Shown here in pieces: positions 45,920 to 57,456 of a stretch of DNA of 64,000 nucleotides (positions are counted from its first letter, which is position 1; every line of letters starts with the position of its first letter). The translations under genes and the position numbers were made by a program. Source of the stretch: Cololabis saira (lineage: Eukaryota > Chordata > Actinopteri > Beloniformes > Belonidae); contig NC_084599.1 of assembly GCF_033807715.1 (NCBI RefSeq), positions 4,426,125 through 4,490,124 of the forward strand, given 5' to 3'. The notes under the pieces are model-generated. The model saw only the letters and a program-made list of their open reading frames with translations, made no database searches and was not told the DNA's origin.

Positions 45920-46520
45920 GTTTAGTTTTTTTTAAATAATGAATTTAATAATAATAATGAATTTAATTTATAATGCACTTTCCATTCGGTGAATCTCAAA
46001 GTGCTTACAAGAAAAAGGTAAAAAAAAAACACAAAAAACAAACAAACATTCAGATCATTTATCATAGCTGGCATATGCTTTCTTAAAAAGGTGGGTTTTG
46101 AGCCCTCTCTTAAACGTGTCAATTGTCTGTGGTTCTCTCAGGTGGGTGGGGAGGGTATTCCACAGTTTAGGGGCAACGGAGCAGAAGGCCCGGTCCCCCA
46201 TAGTGACCAGTTTAGTCTTGGTGGGTTTGAGGAGGTTGTTGTTTGCTGAACGGGTGCGGGTGGGGGACTGAGGATGGATCAGCTCCTTGAGGTAAGGGGG
46301 TGCGTTGCCATGGATGCATTGGTAGGTAAGAAGGGAGATTTTGTATTCAGTCCGGGAGGAGATGGGAAGCCAGTGCAGTGAGTGGAGGATGGGAGTGATG
46401 TGGTCATATTTGCACTCTCATCAGGATCCTAGCAGCACTGTTCTGAATGTATTGAAGCTTTAGAAGGCTCTTGCTTGGGATCCCGATGAGAAGTGCATTT
46501 TCTCATATAATTTTTTAGAA
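45920..46520 (-). mobile_element. LINE 3' UTR-type fragment (probably minus)
   Basis: 'attcggtgaatctcaaagtg', 'aggtgggttttgagccctct' and 'tgggaagccagtgcagtgag' are blocks I know from L2-type LINE 3' regions in fish. (TAAT)n-rich sequence at its left end would be the tail. Non-coding here. Confidence 0.45.
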
Positions 46521-47677
46521 TATGTTTATGTGAAACATGTATTTTGATCAAAGTTGGCTGGGAGGGCCAGTGAGTAATGGCTCATTACTGGCTACGCTGC
46601 AGAACAGCAGTGGGGCCAGAGCATGTCCCTGGTGTACACCACATATCGGTAACCAACCTGCAGAGTTGCAGAGTTGTCTCCCACAGCTCCAGACCCACCA
46701 AGCTCTTGATTCTGATGTTCTGTTGATGTTTTCCAGGACCCCCGTATGCAGTATCAGCACGCTGGAACCTTGAACCCTGGAGACACCGTCCCATCGTCCA
46801 GAGACGAGCCCCCCAGAGCTGCTGCAGCCTGTGCTGCAGCCTGTGCTGCAGTGACCAATAGGCTGTCCTGGACCAACTCTGCAGCACCCTCCTCCTGAAA
46901 CTGATGCACTCTGACAAGCCAGGTCCTGGGTGGCCATTAACACATCATAAAATGTGGAAGCAAAACCCTTTTGTGGCATCTGAATGAACTAACTCGTCTT
47001 CTTGAGGAGCGATGTGGCAACGCCAACAGATAGCATCCCTGACACGGTCCACTGACTCCAGTCATTAGGTCTGCACGGCAGCTGAGCCGCTTCAGGCTCA
47101 AAGCTGAAACTGTACAAATATTCCTTTATTAACATATAAGAGCCTGCTACGTATGCAACAAAGAGTGGCGGTCCTGCAGTGACTAGCTCAGTTATATTGT
47201 TTAGAGTTTGCTCTCCGAGGCCTCGAGACAGAAACTCTCGCATCCACACTTGAAAACCAATTAATTCAGTCGTAGCATAATCTGCACTAATGGCAGCTTG
47301 TTACAGAAGCTCAGCTGAAAGTTTTCCACTTTAGTGTTTCTGCAGAGCTGCCTAAATGATCCCTGCTGGTACTAATGGCGCTTTGTAACATCTGCTATGA
47401 TGAGTTGCTCTGCCAGCGGGGGAGTCGCGGATGCGTGAGAGCAGCCGACTGAGCGTTCACCATCGCCCCGGGTGAGACTCCACGTCTCAGACCAGTCAGG
47501 GAGGCACCGAGGAGCGAGGAGGAGGAAGTTTGAAGCACGTCGTCCCTCACGCCAGGCATGTGAACCAGCGGCGGAACATATCAGAGCCAGGTCGGGGGGG
47601 GGGGCGTATGACTGGGCCCTTTGCAGCTCTAACTGTAGCTACCTGTAAACCTGCTCCCTGACCAGGATGCAGCTTTT
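46521..47677. other. No recognisable feature
   Basis: Mirror-image ORFs on both strands (46537-46773 plus; 46548-46979 minus, 143 codons) have no domain. The 47270-47520 part looks unique and of mixed composition. I see no exon-like reading with splice sites. Confidence 0.4.
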
Positions 47678-48084
47678 GCACTGCAAAAACAAAAAATCTT
47701 ACCAGGAATATTTTTATTATTTCTAGTTAAAATGTCTCATTTTTAGTCAAAAAATCTCATTACACTTAAAACAACAGTCATTACCAGAAAAATTACTTAT
47801 TTGACAATTTTCACCTGTTTCAAGTAAATTTTCACTTGAAATAAGTAGAAAAATCTCTTTTATCTTCTCATTACAAGCAAAAAAATCTTGTTCCACTGGC
47901 AGATTTTTCTACTTATTTTAAGTGAAAGTCTACATGAAACAGGTGATATTGTTGGTTTTTCCAGTGATGAGTCTTGTTTTAAGTGCAATGAGTATGAGTG
48001 TAATGTAATTTTTTGACTAAAAATGAGACATTTTAACTAGAAATAAGACAAGTATTCTTGTTAAGATTTTGAGTTTTTGCAGTG
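47678..48084. mobile_element. Stand-alone fold-back MITE (ends CACTGCAAAAAC / GTTTTTGCAGTG)
   Basis: The two halves are inverted, with arms containing 'taaaatgtctcatttttagt' and its complement and a central 'aaaaatcttgttccactggc'. The same sequence is the core of the compound hAT elements. No target duplication could be fixed. Confidence 0.65.
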
Positions 48085-48562
48085 TGGCGGCCCGGACCCG
48101 GGGATGAATCTCTGCTAACAACGTCAGGTTCGTCTCCCACAGGAGGAGGATTAGGGCCAACCAAATATGCGTCTAGCTTGGGCAATTTGGCTTTTTCTTG
48201 TTCCCTTTTTTCTTTTTCTTTGCATTTTATCCCTCCACTTTTGTGTTTCTAACTCCCGCCCATGTTTAGGCTGTAGGATTACTGTGCTCTGTTGACAAAT
48301 GATCCATGATGACGTATGACGCTGATAGACGGCTGTTGATGACCAACGATTTTACCCAAAATACATTTGGAGATTCACTTGCAATTTTAGTTTTAATGTT
48401 AACTGTGAGTGTGAAAATCTCAGCACAACATATTATACAATGCTTCATACCTAATATGAACCAAGTGGTGTCATAAAAAAAAAAAATTTTGAGGGCAAGG
48501 CCTGCTGCCTCGGGGGGGGGGGGCCCATTGGGGGGGAGTACCGACCCCCCAGGCCCCCCCCC

Positions 48563-48838
<276 letters not shown>

Positions 48839-48949
48839 TATAAAGTATAGATGTACTTTTTGACATGATGTAGAGACTAACCGAATCAGAAAATAAATGT
48901 AGATCAAACGTAGATCTACGAAAGGTAGATCAAAATTGTTTTCTTTTAG

Positions 48950-49585
48950 ATCAGGGGTGTCCAAAGTCGGTCCCTTTTTTTTATCAAACCATGATACAAG
49001 GAGCTTGGTCGTCAACAGAACTATCCAGACTTTGATGACAAGCTGGTGACGACCGTTAATTAGAATCAGGTGTGTTGATGCAGGAAACAACTTAAACACG
49101 CAGGACACCGGTGTTCTGCCAATCCTTGCTACCTGCCGAGAAATACTACTTTGTGGTTCTGCGCATGCGCACAGTGGATTTTCAATGTTTGATTACCACG
49201 CCCATCATTTCTTGCACGATGTAAAATGGATAATATGGGATGTTGAGTATTTGATACACGACCCATGACATGAATTGTATTACACTTTGTGAATATTATA
49301 CGATAAAGAGAAAAAAAAAAACAAATCTATGGTTTTATTTGATATTCATTCAGTCATTGGCCTTTATTTAACCAGGCAGGTCATTAAGAACATTCTTATT
49401 TACAATGACGGACTGGCAAGAGACAGGGACCACTTGGGGTAAAAGGAAGTGGTTTTAGGGAGTAAAACACAGTAAAATTGTAGCTCTACAAAGGTAGAAA
49501 ACCATTAGGGAGCATTTTTTGGCAAAGCAGCCGAAATTGGCAGAACACCGGCCCTCGAGGACCGACTTTGGACCAATGGAAGTGG
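48950..49585. repeat. Family 1 DNA-element pieces around a LINE-tail fragment
   Basis: 'caggggtgtccaaagtcggt' (48953) pairs with 'ggccctcgaggaccgacttt' (49551) as inverted ends. Between them lie 'cacgcaggacaccggtgttc' and, at 49345-49450, 'taaccaggcaggtcattaag', a known fish LINE tail motif. It may be one element opened by a later insertion. Confidence 0.4.
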
Positions 49586-50176
49586 GGGGGGGGCAGGGGG
49601 CCATTGGCCCCCCCACTTTTCCCTCCTCTCACATTCTTTTTACGTCGTGAATAACTCCTCAAATGCCCCTATATTGCAACACCTATGGTAAAAAGACATT
49701 TAAATCATTCCCGCCTATTAGGTAAAACAAATAAGGCAAACATATAACAGGAAGAATGTTTACATTTTAATCCAATCAAAGCGCACAAAATCAAATGCAT
49801 ACAGTGTACATCATAACCAATAAAATTGCTTCAATTCTTTGACGTGTGTTGCTGTACTTTGTTTACAGTAAGTCTATTTGAACCGTAAGCTAGCTTAATA
49901 ACCTTGACTACCAGTAGGCTAATGCAAATTTCCTTACTTTACTAAGGATTTTTTTTAATAATAAAGCTTATTATTATTATTTTATGCCCATTATTATTAT
50001 TTAATTCCTTGTCAGTTCAGAAAATTGTTTCGCAAATATCTCGTTTAAATAGATTCCTTTATTTGCAAAGCAAAATGCCTTAATGTTAATGAGGGTTTTG
50101 GTAACTAGCCTACTCTAAATAATTGTGTACTTTATTGTAAAGTGTTACCAGGGTTTCTCTGCAACAAGGTTCCATT
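49586..50176. other. No recognisable feature
   Basis: Includes 'gggccattggcccccccac', a G/C inverted tract, then AT-rich sequence. No gene. Confidence 0.4.
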
Positions 50177-50177
50177 T

Positions 50178-50223
50178 CAGCACCGCGGACAGCGCCAGCA
50201 GCACGGCGCTGTCCGCGGTGCTG
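50178..50223. repeat. Perfect 19-bp inverted repeat (8-nt loop)
   Basis: CAGCACCGCGGACAGCGCC (50178-50196), then AGCAGCAC, then its exact reverse complement (50205-50223). A third partial copy 'ctgtccgcggtgctg' follows at 50226-50240. GC-rich in an AT-rich setting. Confidence 0.9.
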
Positions 50224-50292
50224 GACTGTCCGCGGTGCTGAACTGGACGGTGGCGGAGAGGCGACTGAAAAGTCATTTCTGTCTCTCTTAAG

Positions 50293-50404
<112 letters not shown>

Positions 50405-50597
50405 GACATCCCCAAAACTTCTAAACTGCTTAGAAATGTATTATTTTATATAAAAAAATAAAATGCTATGATTTAAAGTTTAAAGTGCCTTAATAGCATT
50501 GCACTTGCATGACTATACAGACAGACAACCATATAGCAACTGAAATATCCTCCTATGCTACGTACGTCCACATCAGCCCAGATCTAGAATATAGATA

Positions 50598-50957
50598 CAA
50601 GTGAAGGTCGAGAAATTTGAATATGCTGTAAAACTTAATTTATTTCAATAATTTAATTTAAAAGGGGAAACGAATACATTACATAGTCTCATTACATGCA
50701 AAGCAAGATGTGTTAAATCTTTATTTGTTATAATTTTGATGATTGAATTGTTTATTGATTTTATAATATAGAGATTTTTTATTTAGGGTTTTCATAAGCC
50801 ATAATCACCACAATTATAACAAATAAAGGCTTGAAATATCTCACTTTGAATGTAGTGGGAAATAATATATTTGTTTCACCTTTAGTTGAATTTACTACGA
50901 ATGAAGTTTTATTCAAATATGTATACAAGTATATTCAACTTTTCCGACCTTCACCTG
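50598..50957. mobile_element. TA-flanked MITE (360 bp), Tc1/mariner-like
   Basis: The left end 'caagtgaaggtcgagaaatt' and the right end 'aacttttccgaccttcacct' are inverted, each bounded by TA (50596-50597, 50958-50959). The interior 'aataaaggcttgaaatatct' recurs in a fragment at 60018-60190. No ORF. Confidence 0.6.
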
Positions 50958-51133
50958 TATAATAAATAAGAGCATAATATATGTATGTATTGGTTCAATA
51001 CGGAACGCAACTTTTAATTCCCAATTACGTAACAATTCCGTATTTCAAGGGACGGGTGGCGAGCCTACTTTGGACACCCCTGTATTAAAGGAATGTGGAG
51101 GATAACTCGCTGTTATTGTTGTGGTTCTTCGTC

Positions 51134-51152
51134 CCACCAGCAGGGGGCGCTG
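51134..51152 (+). promoter_or_regulatory. CTCF-like motif
   Basis: CCACCAGCAGGGGGCGCTG matches the vertebrate CTCF core (CCASYAGRKGGCRS) closely. Confidence 0.55.
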
Positions 51153-51167
51153 CCGCAGCTCCATCAC

Positions 51168-51179
51168 CGCGCAGGCGCA
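51168..51179 (+). promoter_or_regulatory. NRF1-like site
   Basis: CGCGCAGGCGCA fits YGCGCANGCGCR exactly. NRF1 sites mark many housekeeping and metabolic gene promoters. Confidence 0.5.
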
Positions 51180-51386
51180 GAAGAAGAAGAAGTTGAACTC
51201 TCCGTGTGACCGGCGGGTTGTTGCTGTTGCAGAGAGCCGGACTAGAGCAGAACTAACGCGGAATAACCTGCACCCAAACCCCGGTAGGGTTGACAACCGT
51301 CCCTTGAAAGACGGAATCGTCCCGTATTTATAAACTAAAGTACGTCCCGTATGGAGATGAAAGGGGACGCACTTTGTCCCGTATTA

Positions 51387-51475
51387 AGGCTGATTTATGG
51401 TTCCGCGTTACACCAACGGTGCGCGTCTCCGCATCCCCTACGCCGTCGATTTAACGCAGAACCATAAATCAGCCT
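51387..51475. mobile_element. PIF/Harbinger-type MITE, complete (89 bp)
   Basis: AGGCTGATTTATGGTTCCGC and GCAGAACCATAAATCAGCCT inverted ends, with TTA at 51384-51386 and 51476-51478. Confidence 0.8.
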
Positions 51476-51592
51476 TTACTGTGAGAGTCAGAAAATAGTC
51501 AAAAAACGTCAATGGAAAATGGCATTGAGCTGTTGAGTTCATAAGTTATTTTGTTCTGTTTTACTACAACTGTAGCTACAGTCAGTACTCGA

Positions 51593-52349
51593 GTTGTGAT
51601 AAAAAAATCAGGGGGTTGGGGGATTTGATCATATGGGGACAGATAATTTGTGCTGATTACAAATAATATAATATATTACAAATAATAGCAGTGACCAAAA
51701 CACCTGCAGAAATACTGCAGGAATGACATAGCAGCAGTTAAATGCAGCCTTCTGTAAGCTTTAAATATCCACTGGGCTTACATCAAATACATCAAAACAC
51801 AACAATAAAAAACACTTTTCTGAACTTATCTAACTTATATAACTGATTATGTCCTTCGCAGGATAAGTAACATGGATCACTGCAAAAACTCAAAGTCTTA
51901 ACAAGAATATTTGTCCTATTTCTAGTTAAAATGTCTCATTTTAGTAAAAAAAATCTCATTACACTTAAAACAAGACTCATCACTGGAAAAAACAAGAATT
52001 TTCACCTGTTTCAAGTAGATTTTCACTTGAAATAAGTAGAAAAATCTGAAAAAAAAGATTTTTTTGCATGTAATGAGAAGATAAATCTTGTCCCACTGGC
52101 AGATTTTTTACTTATTTCAAGTGATAATTTACTTGAAACAGGTGAAAATTGTCAAATAAGTTATTTTTCTGGTGTTATTTTTCTGGTGATGACTCTAAAT
52201 GTTGAAATAGCAGTAAAACCACATTCATTGATGAAATGACATAAGGGATGGAAAGGAGGGATGGCAGTTTTACAGGGGGGATGATTTGGACCGTTTTTAT
52301 TTCAGGGGGGGATGCCATCTCCCCTCATCCCCCCTCAACTCCAGTACTG
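51593..52349 (-). mobile_element. Compound hAT-type element, copy 3
   Basis: Starts CAGTACTCGAGTTGTG and ends CAACTCCAGTACTG. Flanks ctacagt and ttacagt form a 7-8-bp near duplication. It contains the fold-back core with one arm partly deleted near 52050 ('aaaaatctgaaaaaaaagat'). Confidence 0.7.
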
Positions 52350-52596
52350 TTACAGTCATGGCCTTTGAGGCACAAATATGTTTACAAGTTTTCTACAGAC
52401 TTTCTGTTTGCACTTTTGTTATTGCACTAAAAATGTGCACTATTACAGGATGGATGTTCTGCTTTCTTTCTACTGTTTTATATTAATTTATACAATTTTA
52501 AGTTAAGCAGGACAGGTTTCTGTTTAAGAAAGATACTTATTTAATTCAGTTCATTTTGTTATTTTGTATTAAAGTGAATTGCTGGATAATAATTTC

Positions 52597-52942
52597 AGGT
52601 TCCTACGGGCGCTTGAAATCCTCGAAAGTGCTTGAATTTCAATGTTGTGTTTTCAAGGCCTGAAAAGTGCTGGAATTTTAGTTTAAGTGCTCGAAATTAT
52701 AACTGTCTTTCACAAAATTGGGATCAGACTGTATAGTTTAGTTATTACAAGGAGAAATAAAATCAGTAAGATGAAACATAACCAGATGTTTACAGCATGA
52801 TAAAAAGCGGAAAAAATAATTCTGAGTATGTATATATATATTCCTGTAGATATTTTACCCCAGCGATTAAGGTGCTTGAAGATTTTGAAAATGACCCTAG
52901 AAAGTGCTTGAATTTGACCTTGAAAAATGTGTAGGGACCCTG
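52597..52942. mobile_element. MITE with CAGGTTCCTAC / GTAGGGACCCTG ends
   Basis: The inverted ends carry 'aaagtgcttgaatttc' motifs pointing inward. CAGG-type ends suggest a hAT relative. A target duplication is not clear. Confidence 0.5.
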
Positions 52943-53185
52943 TAATTAGTTTTCCATGTGTTCATGGCATTCAAAAATATGCATCTCATTCAATTCAGGT
53001 TGGAGTCAAATAGTTAAAAAATCGTTTCACTCACAAAAAAAGGGGCTAAAAAAATTCACCGCGGCAGAAAGGGTGAAGGTAATGGGGTTGGCCGGCCCTG
53101 CTGATGAGCTGTCCCTTATTTATTTTCAGGGAGTTGGGAACCCTAGAGCCCGGATCCTGACCCGGACTCCGCGGACCGGAGCAGC

Positions 53186-53384
53186 ATGGCCCCGCTCAGG
53201 TTCTGTGCCAACATCTCGTGGCTGTTCACGGAGCTGCCGGACCTGGGCAGCAGGATCCAGGCGGCCGCCGCCGCGGGGTTCCGCGCCGTGGAGGCGGCGT
53301 GGCCCTACGAGAGCGACCTGCAGCAGCTGCGGGGGGCCGCGGGGGCCGCGGGGGTGGAGGTGGTGCTGCTCAACACGCCGCCAG
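53186..53384 (+). CDS. hyi: hyi exon 1
   Basis: Starts [18 protein letters not shown], like the family N-terminus. The upstream context gcagcATGG is a fair Kozak match. Ends NTPPG at CAG|gtaacc, phase 1. Very GC-rich, with an Ala-rich stretch (AAAAAG). Confidence 0.95.
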
Positions 53385-56300
53385 GTAACCCGCCGGAGGG
53401 GGGGGCCCGGCCTGGGGAAACCCGGCCTGGGGCGGAGCAAGGGTCCCAGCCCAGGGGGGGCAAAGCATTCTTGATGGAGCCCATGGCCTAAACATTTTAT
53501 TTATTTATTTATTTATTATTATTTGTATTAGTTTGCACACAATAAAAGTAACACTTACAATCAAAATAGTAAAACAAATGTGACAGGAGAGGTGAAAAAG
53601 CCAACAGGCTTATGCAGCAGACCTCCCCTCAATTTAGGAAGTAAAACAGTAATTACAAAAAACACAACAAGACGAAAACTATAAACCAAAAACAAAGAAG
53701 ATTAGACTAAATACAGTAGTTACAGATCATCAACACACAAAAAATAATCAACAACAAAAAAAAAAAATCAACAAAGAAAACTTGTCATTTTTTAAATGTG
53801 AATTAAATGAGATGATACATTTCTTTTAAAAATCTCTAGAGAAGCAGCTTTTGATAATGTGAGATTTGGAGTTCCATATCTGTACACCACGATATCTGAG
53901 GGAAAACTGGCCGTGTTTAGTTTTATAAAAAGGAAGATGAAAATGATTAACCTGTCTAGTATTATATGAATGTATTTGAGAATTATATTTGAAAAAATTA
54001 CTAAACGATAGTGGTAAAGAAAAAGGCAAAAACATATGTTTGTATAAAAACACACATATCTGATGAATATTTATGTCTGATACTGAAAGAATTTTGAGTT
54101 TTCTGAACAGAGGAGTAGAGGGTTCTGTTCTGCCATGCTGTTAAAACATAATCGCTAAAAAAAATATGCCACAGATCAGCCTGTCTGACACAACCACAGC
54201 AGCAGCAACACGGTCACAACCATCACATGAGGTTTCAGCTCCATGGATTTACCAGTCATTATGTCAAACCTAATTATAAGCCTAATGCAGACTTTAAGAT
54301 ATAAGTATCAAACTGGAGATAAAAATCTAATGACATCCAGTGATGTGGGATTCAATACAGCAGAGTAGCACAATTCAGACACACGTGTTCAACCTACACG
54401 ACAGGTTACAATGTGCAACGACATGTATTTAACACAATGACCGAGCGACAGGGCGGTCAAACAACAACAAACTATATAGGAAAGGCCATAAATTCAGCAT
54501 TATGACAATGTTATCAGAAATAATTAATATTATAACAGCTTACAAATGACGGTTTCATCCAGTGGTGGGCAGGGAACCACAACAAAACATATTTACATCC
54601 AAGGAGGGGAAAAGGTGCAAATTGAACGATCCCAAATGCAAAAACTTTAATTTTAAAACTTTTTCAAATCCAAACTATTCACAGTATGTGTGTGTCCTCG
54701 TCATAGCACCATGAGCTTTAAGGCTGCACTGAGATGTGGCAACTGGTTAAAAGTAAACAGATAACATGTGCGCGCACGTACCCTGCATGACAGGCAGACA
54801 CACAAGGGGAGAAGGAACTATTTCTTTCATTTTTACTTTTTAAACAACTTTATCCTTATGAACGCAAGTGTTATATAGTCCAACTGTCTTTATTATTATA
54901 CATCACACTTTTTTTTTTCTCCCCCCACTTCGGCGTGGGCCCCCACACAGCAGTGGGCCCCCTCTGCCCCCCCGCCTGCTCCGCTAGTGCAGGGGCGGCG
55001 CCCTGCCAGGGGCCCCTGGACTCTGACCCCCCGTGTGTGTTGCAGGGGACCTGCAGGCGGGGGACCTGGGCCTCGGAGCCGTCCCGGGCAGGGAGACGGA
55101 CTTCAGACGGGGCCTGGACCTGACCCTGGAGTACGCCCGGGCCCTGGGCTGTAAGAGGTGAGTGCAGGGTTCTGTTCTGTTCAGTCCTAGACAAGTCTGC
55201 CCTATGCTAAGGCCCCTGTTCACACGTAGCTCAAACGGTGGTGTTTTCATGCGTTTTGGCCGTTCGTTTACACGAAAACAAAGCTCAAAGTCACCAAAAA
55301 CATTTCTGAAAACTCCGGCCAAAGTGGAGATTTGCAAAAACCCCATCTTCACATTTGCTTGTAAACAGAGGGAAACGGACATTTAGGCTTCATCTCTGCT
55401 GTGCGTCTGTGTGTCTTGTGTCCCCGGGTCAGGGTCCACCTGATGGCCGGACGGGTCCCTGCAGGCGCTCAGAGGGCCGCCGTTGCCTCGGAGATGGAGG
55501 ACGTGTTCGTGCAGAACCTCACCTACGCTGCTGACGTCCTGGCAAAGGTTGGACTCCCAACACGCTGCACCACATTCAGGTCCAGTCCTGCAGCTCGCTG
55601 AATGTCTGCTGGTTGTGGAGGAAGAGATTTAAGAGAAAATACAATTCTGGTTTGAAGTTCAAAGAGCTTCAGTCGGGTATCATCCACCTGTAAGAGCTGC
55701 CTACACTAGATGAAGTTGTTGTTTTGGTATAATCTGTAACGCAGCTGTATCTTAACCAGCCAGAGGACCCAGACGGCCATGCAGAAAGAGAGCAGAGTCT
55801 TCTGGTCTGACTGACGTCAACTTCAAACTCCTGCAGTTGTCCCCAGAGAATAATGGCCCTTTTCCACTAGCACCTACTCAGCACTTTCCCACTAGACGTC
55901 TAACGTGCCAAGAAGATACTTTTCTGTAACTATTCTGCCGAGGTTCTAAGCTGCTGAGTCGGCTGTATCTGACATCATCACACTACAGGCCACCGATTGG
56001 TCGGGGGGTTGGAGTCAGACGTCTGAGTCAGGAGGAGGAAATCAGAGAAAGAGACTCTGACGGATTCTTGTTCATTTTATTCAACCAGCAACGGCAGCAG
56101 AAGTCTGTTTCTGATCCAACTCTGAGGGTCAGATGTTCATAAACCTGGTGCTGAGGAGAGAATTAAAAAGATCTAGACGGAGATAAGGAACGACCAGATC
56201 TACCAGGAGCTCTGTCTCTTCATAGCTGCTCACGGCTCCAGCTGACTTTTCAGCAGCACAGAGACAAACTATAAAATTAAAGCTGCAAGCATTAATGAAC

Positions 56301-57410
56301 GGTCCTCCACCCTTGTGCACGTTCAGGCTGCAGTGGAAGCTTGTAGGACTTGATGTAGATTCTTCAGGCCTGGACATTTAGCGGATGACACCACCCACAA
56401 CTCTCTGTGTCAAACCATTCAAAAGTTATGGCAGAAAGTAGGAACTATCAGATATCGACCAATCAGAAGAAGGGGGGGCTTTTTGGTGTCTATCGTCGCC
56501 ACGGTAACGCGTTTGATTGAGAAATGTAATGCCCATCGTCGCAGGATGGAGACGCACATTTTGATGTATAACACACCTGGGTGCACGTTACGGTTCGGGC
56601 CGTATTAATTGCCGAAGGAATGGCATAAATTGCGCCAAAATGACATGATTAATTCAAAATGGCCGACTTCCTGTTCGGTTTCGGCCATGGCGACAAGAGA
56701 CTTTTGTTTAAGTTGTGACATGATACAGGTGTGTACCGATTTTCCTGCATGTACGTCAAACCCTATTGTGGGGCTTGAGGCACAAAGTTTTCTAGGGGGC
56801 GCTGTTGAGCCGTTAGGCCACGCCCATTAATGCAAACCATTAAATATCACATTTATCACCAGGCGTGACTTGGGTGCAAAATTTGGTGACTTTTGGGGCA
56901 CGTTTAGGTGGGCAAAAAGGCCCTCATTTCATCGGAAGAAATAGGTCTGGGCGATATGGACCAAAAGTCATATCTCGATATTTTCTAGCTAAATGGCGAT
57001 ACTCCATATATATCTCGATATTTTTTCTGTGCCTTAATTGGGGTTTCCCCCAAAGCATTATAGCATAGCATCTCTGTTAGCTTCATTTTTTTCTGAGGCA
57101 AACTTGTTCCTTTATTAACAGAGGTCTGCACAATATCAAAATGTATAAAACAAATGAAATAAAAATAAACTGCCTGCATATATAGAATAAAAATGCTTCT
57201 TGAATAAAATAAAACAAATATCCCTTTCCTGCATAACAATTAAATTAAAATACACTGTGCAATTAATACAATGTAGACAGTAACAGGCAGACTTTTCCAC
57301 TGAGGTTGACAGTTGTGCAAATAACAAAACATTTGTGCAAATCTCAGATAAAACATTCAAGTCAATTTGTCACAAAATAAGCTATATCAAAATCATTAAA
57401 AAAAAAAATG

Positions 57411-57456
<46 letters not shown>

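Larger units (their letters stand above)
51121..51284 (+). promoter_or_regulatory. hyi: Probable hyi promoter / 5' leader, cut from its gene by a transposon
   Basis: A GC-rich, TATA-less segment with a CTCF-like and an NRF1-like site ends at aaccccgg, which is repeated with two mismatches (gagcccgg) just upstream of the hyi ATG across the inserted element 51285-53145. Removing the element would place these motifs about 40-110 bp from the ATG, the expected position of a housekeeping promoter. Assignment to hyi rests on this geometry. No transcript data are available. Confidence 0.5.
51285..53145. mobile_element. hAT-like element inserted in the hyi 5' leader (1,861 bp with nested insertions)
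   Basis: The ends TAGGGTTGACAAC and GTTGGGAACCCTA are inverted; inside them 'cgtcccttgaaag' and 'gctgtcccttatttattttc' mirror each other loosely. Flanking octamers aaccccgg (51277-51284) and gagcccgg (53146-53153) differ at two positions. It holds at least three later elements (51387, 51593, 52597). No transposase ORF survives. The left junction reads G|GTAGGG (donor-like) and the right part has 'tatttattttcag' (acceptor-like, AG at 53128-53129). Confidence 0.6.

Noticed and set aside
53126..53440. 104-codon minus ORF over hyi exon 1
   Set aside because: Antisense shadow of a GC-rich exon; the plus strand has the recognised protein.
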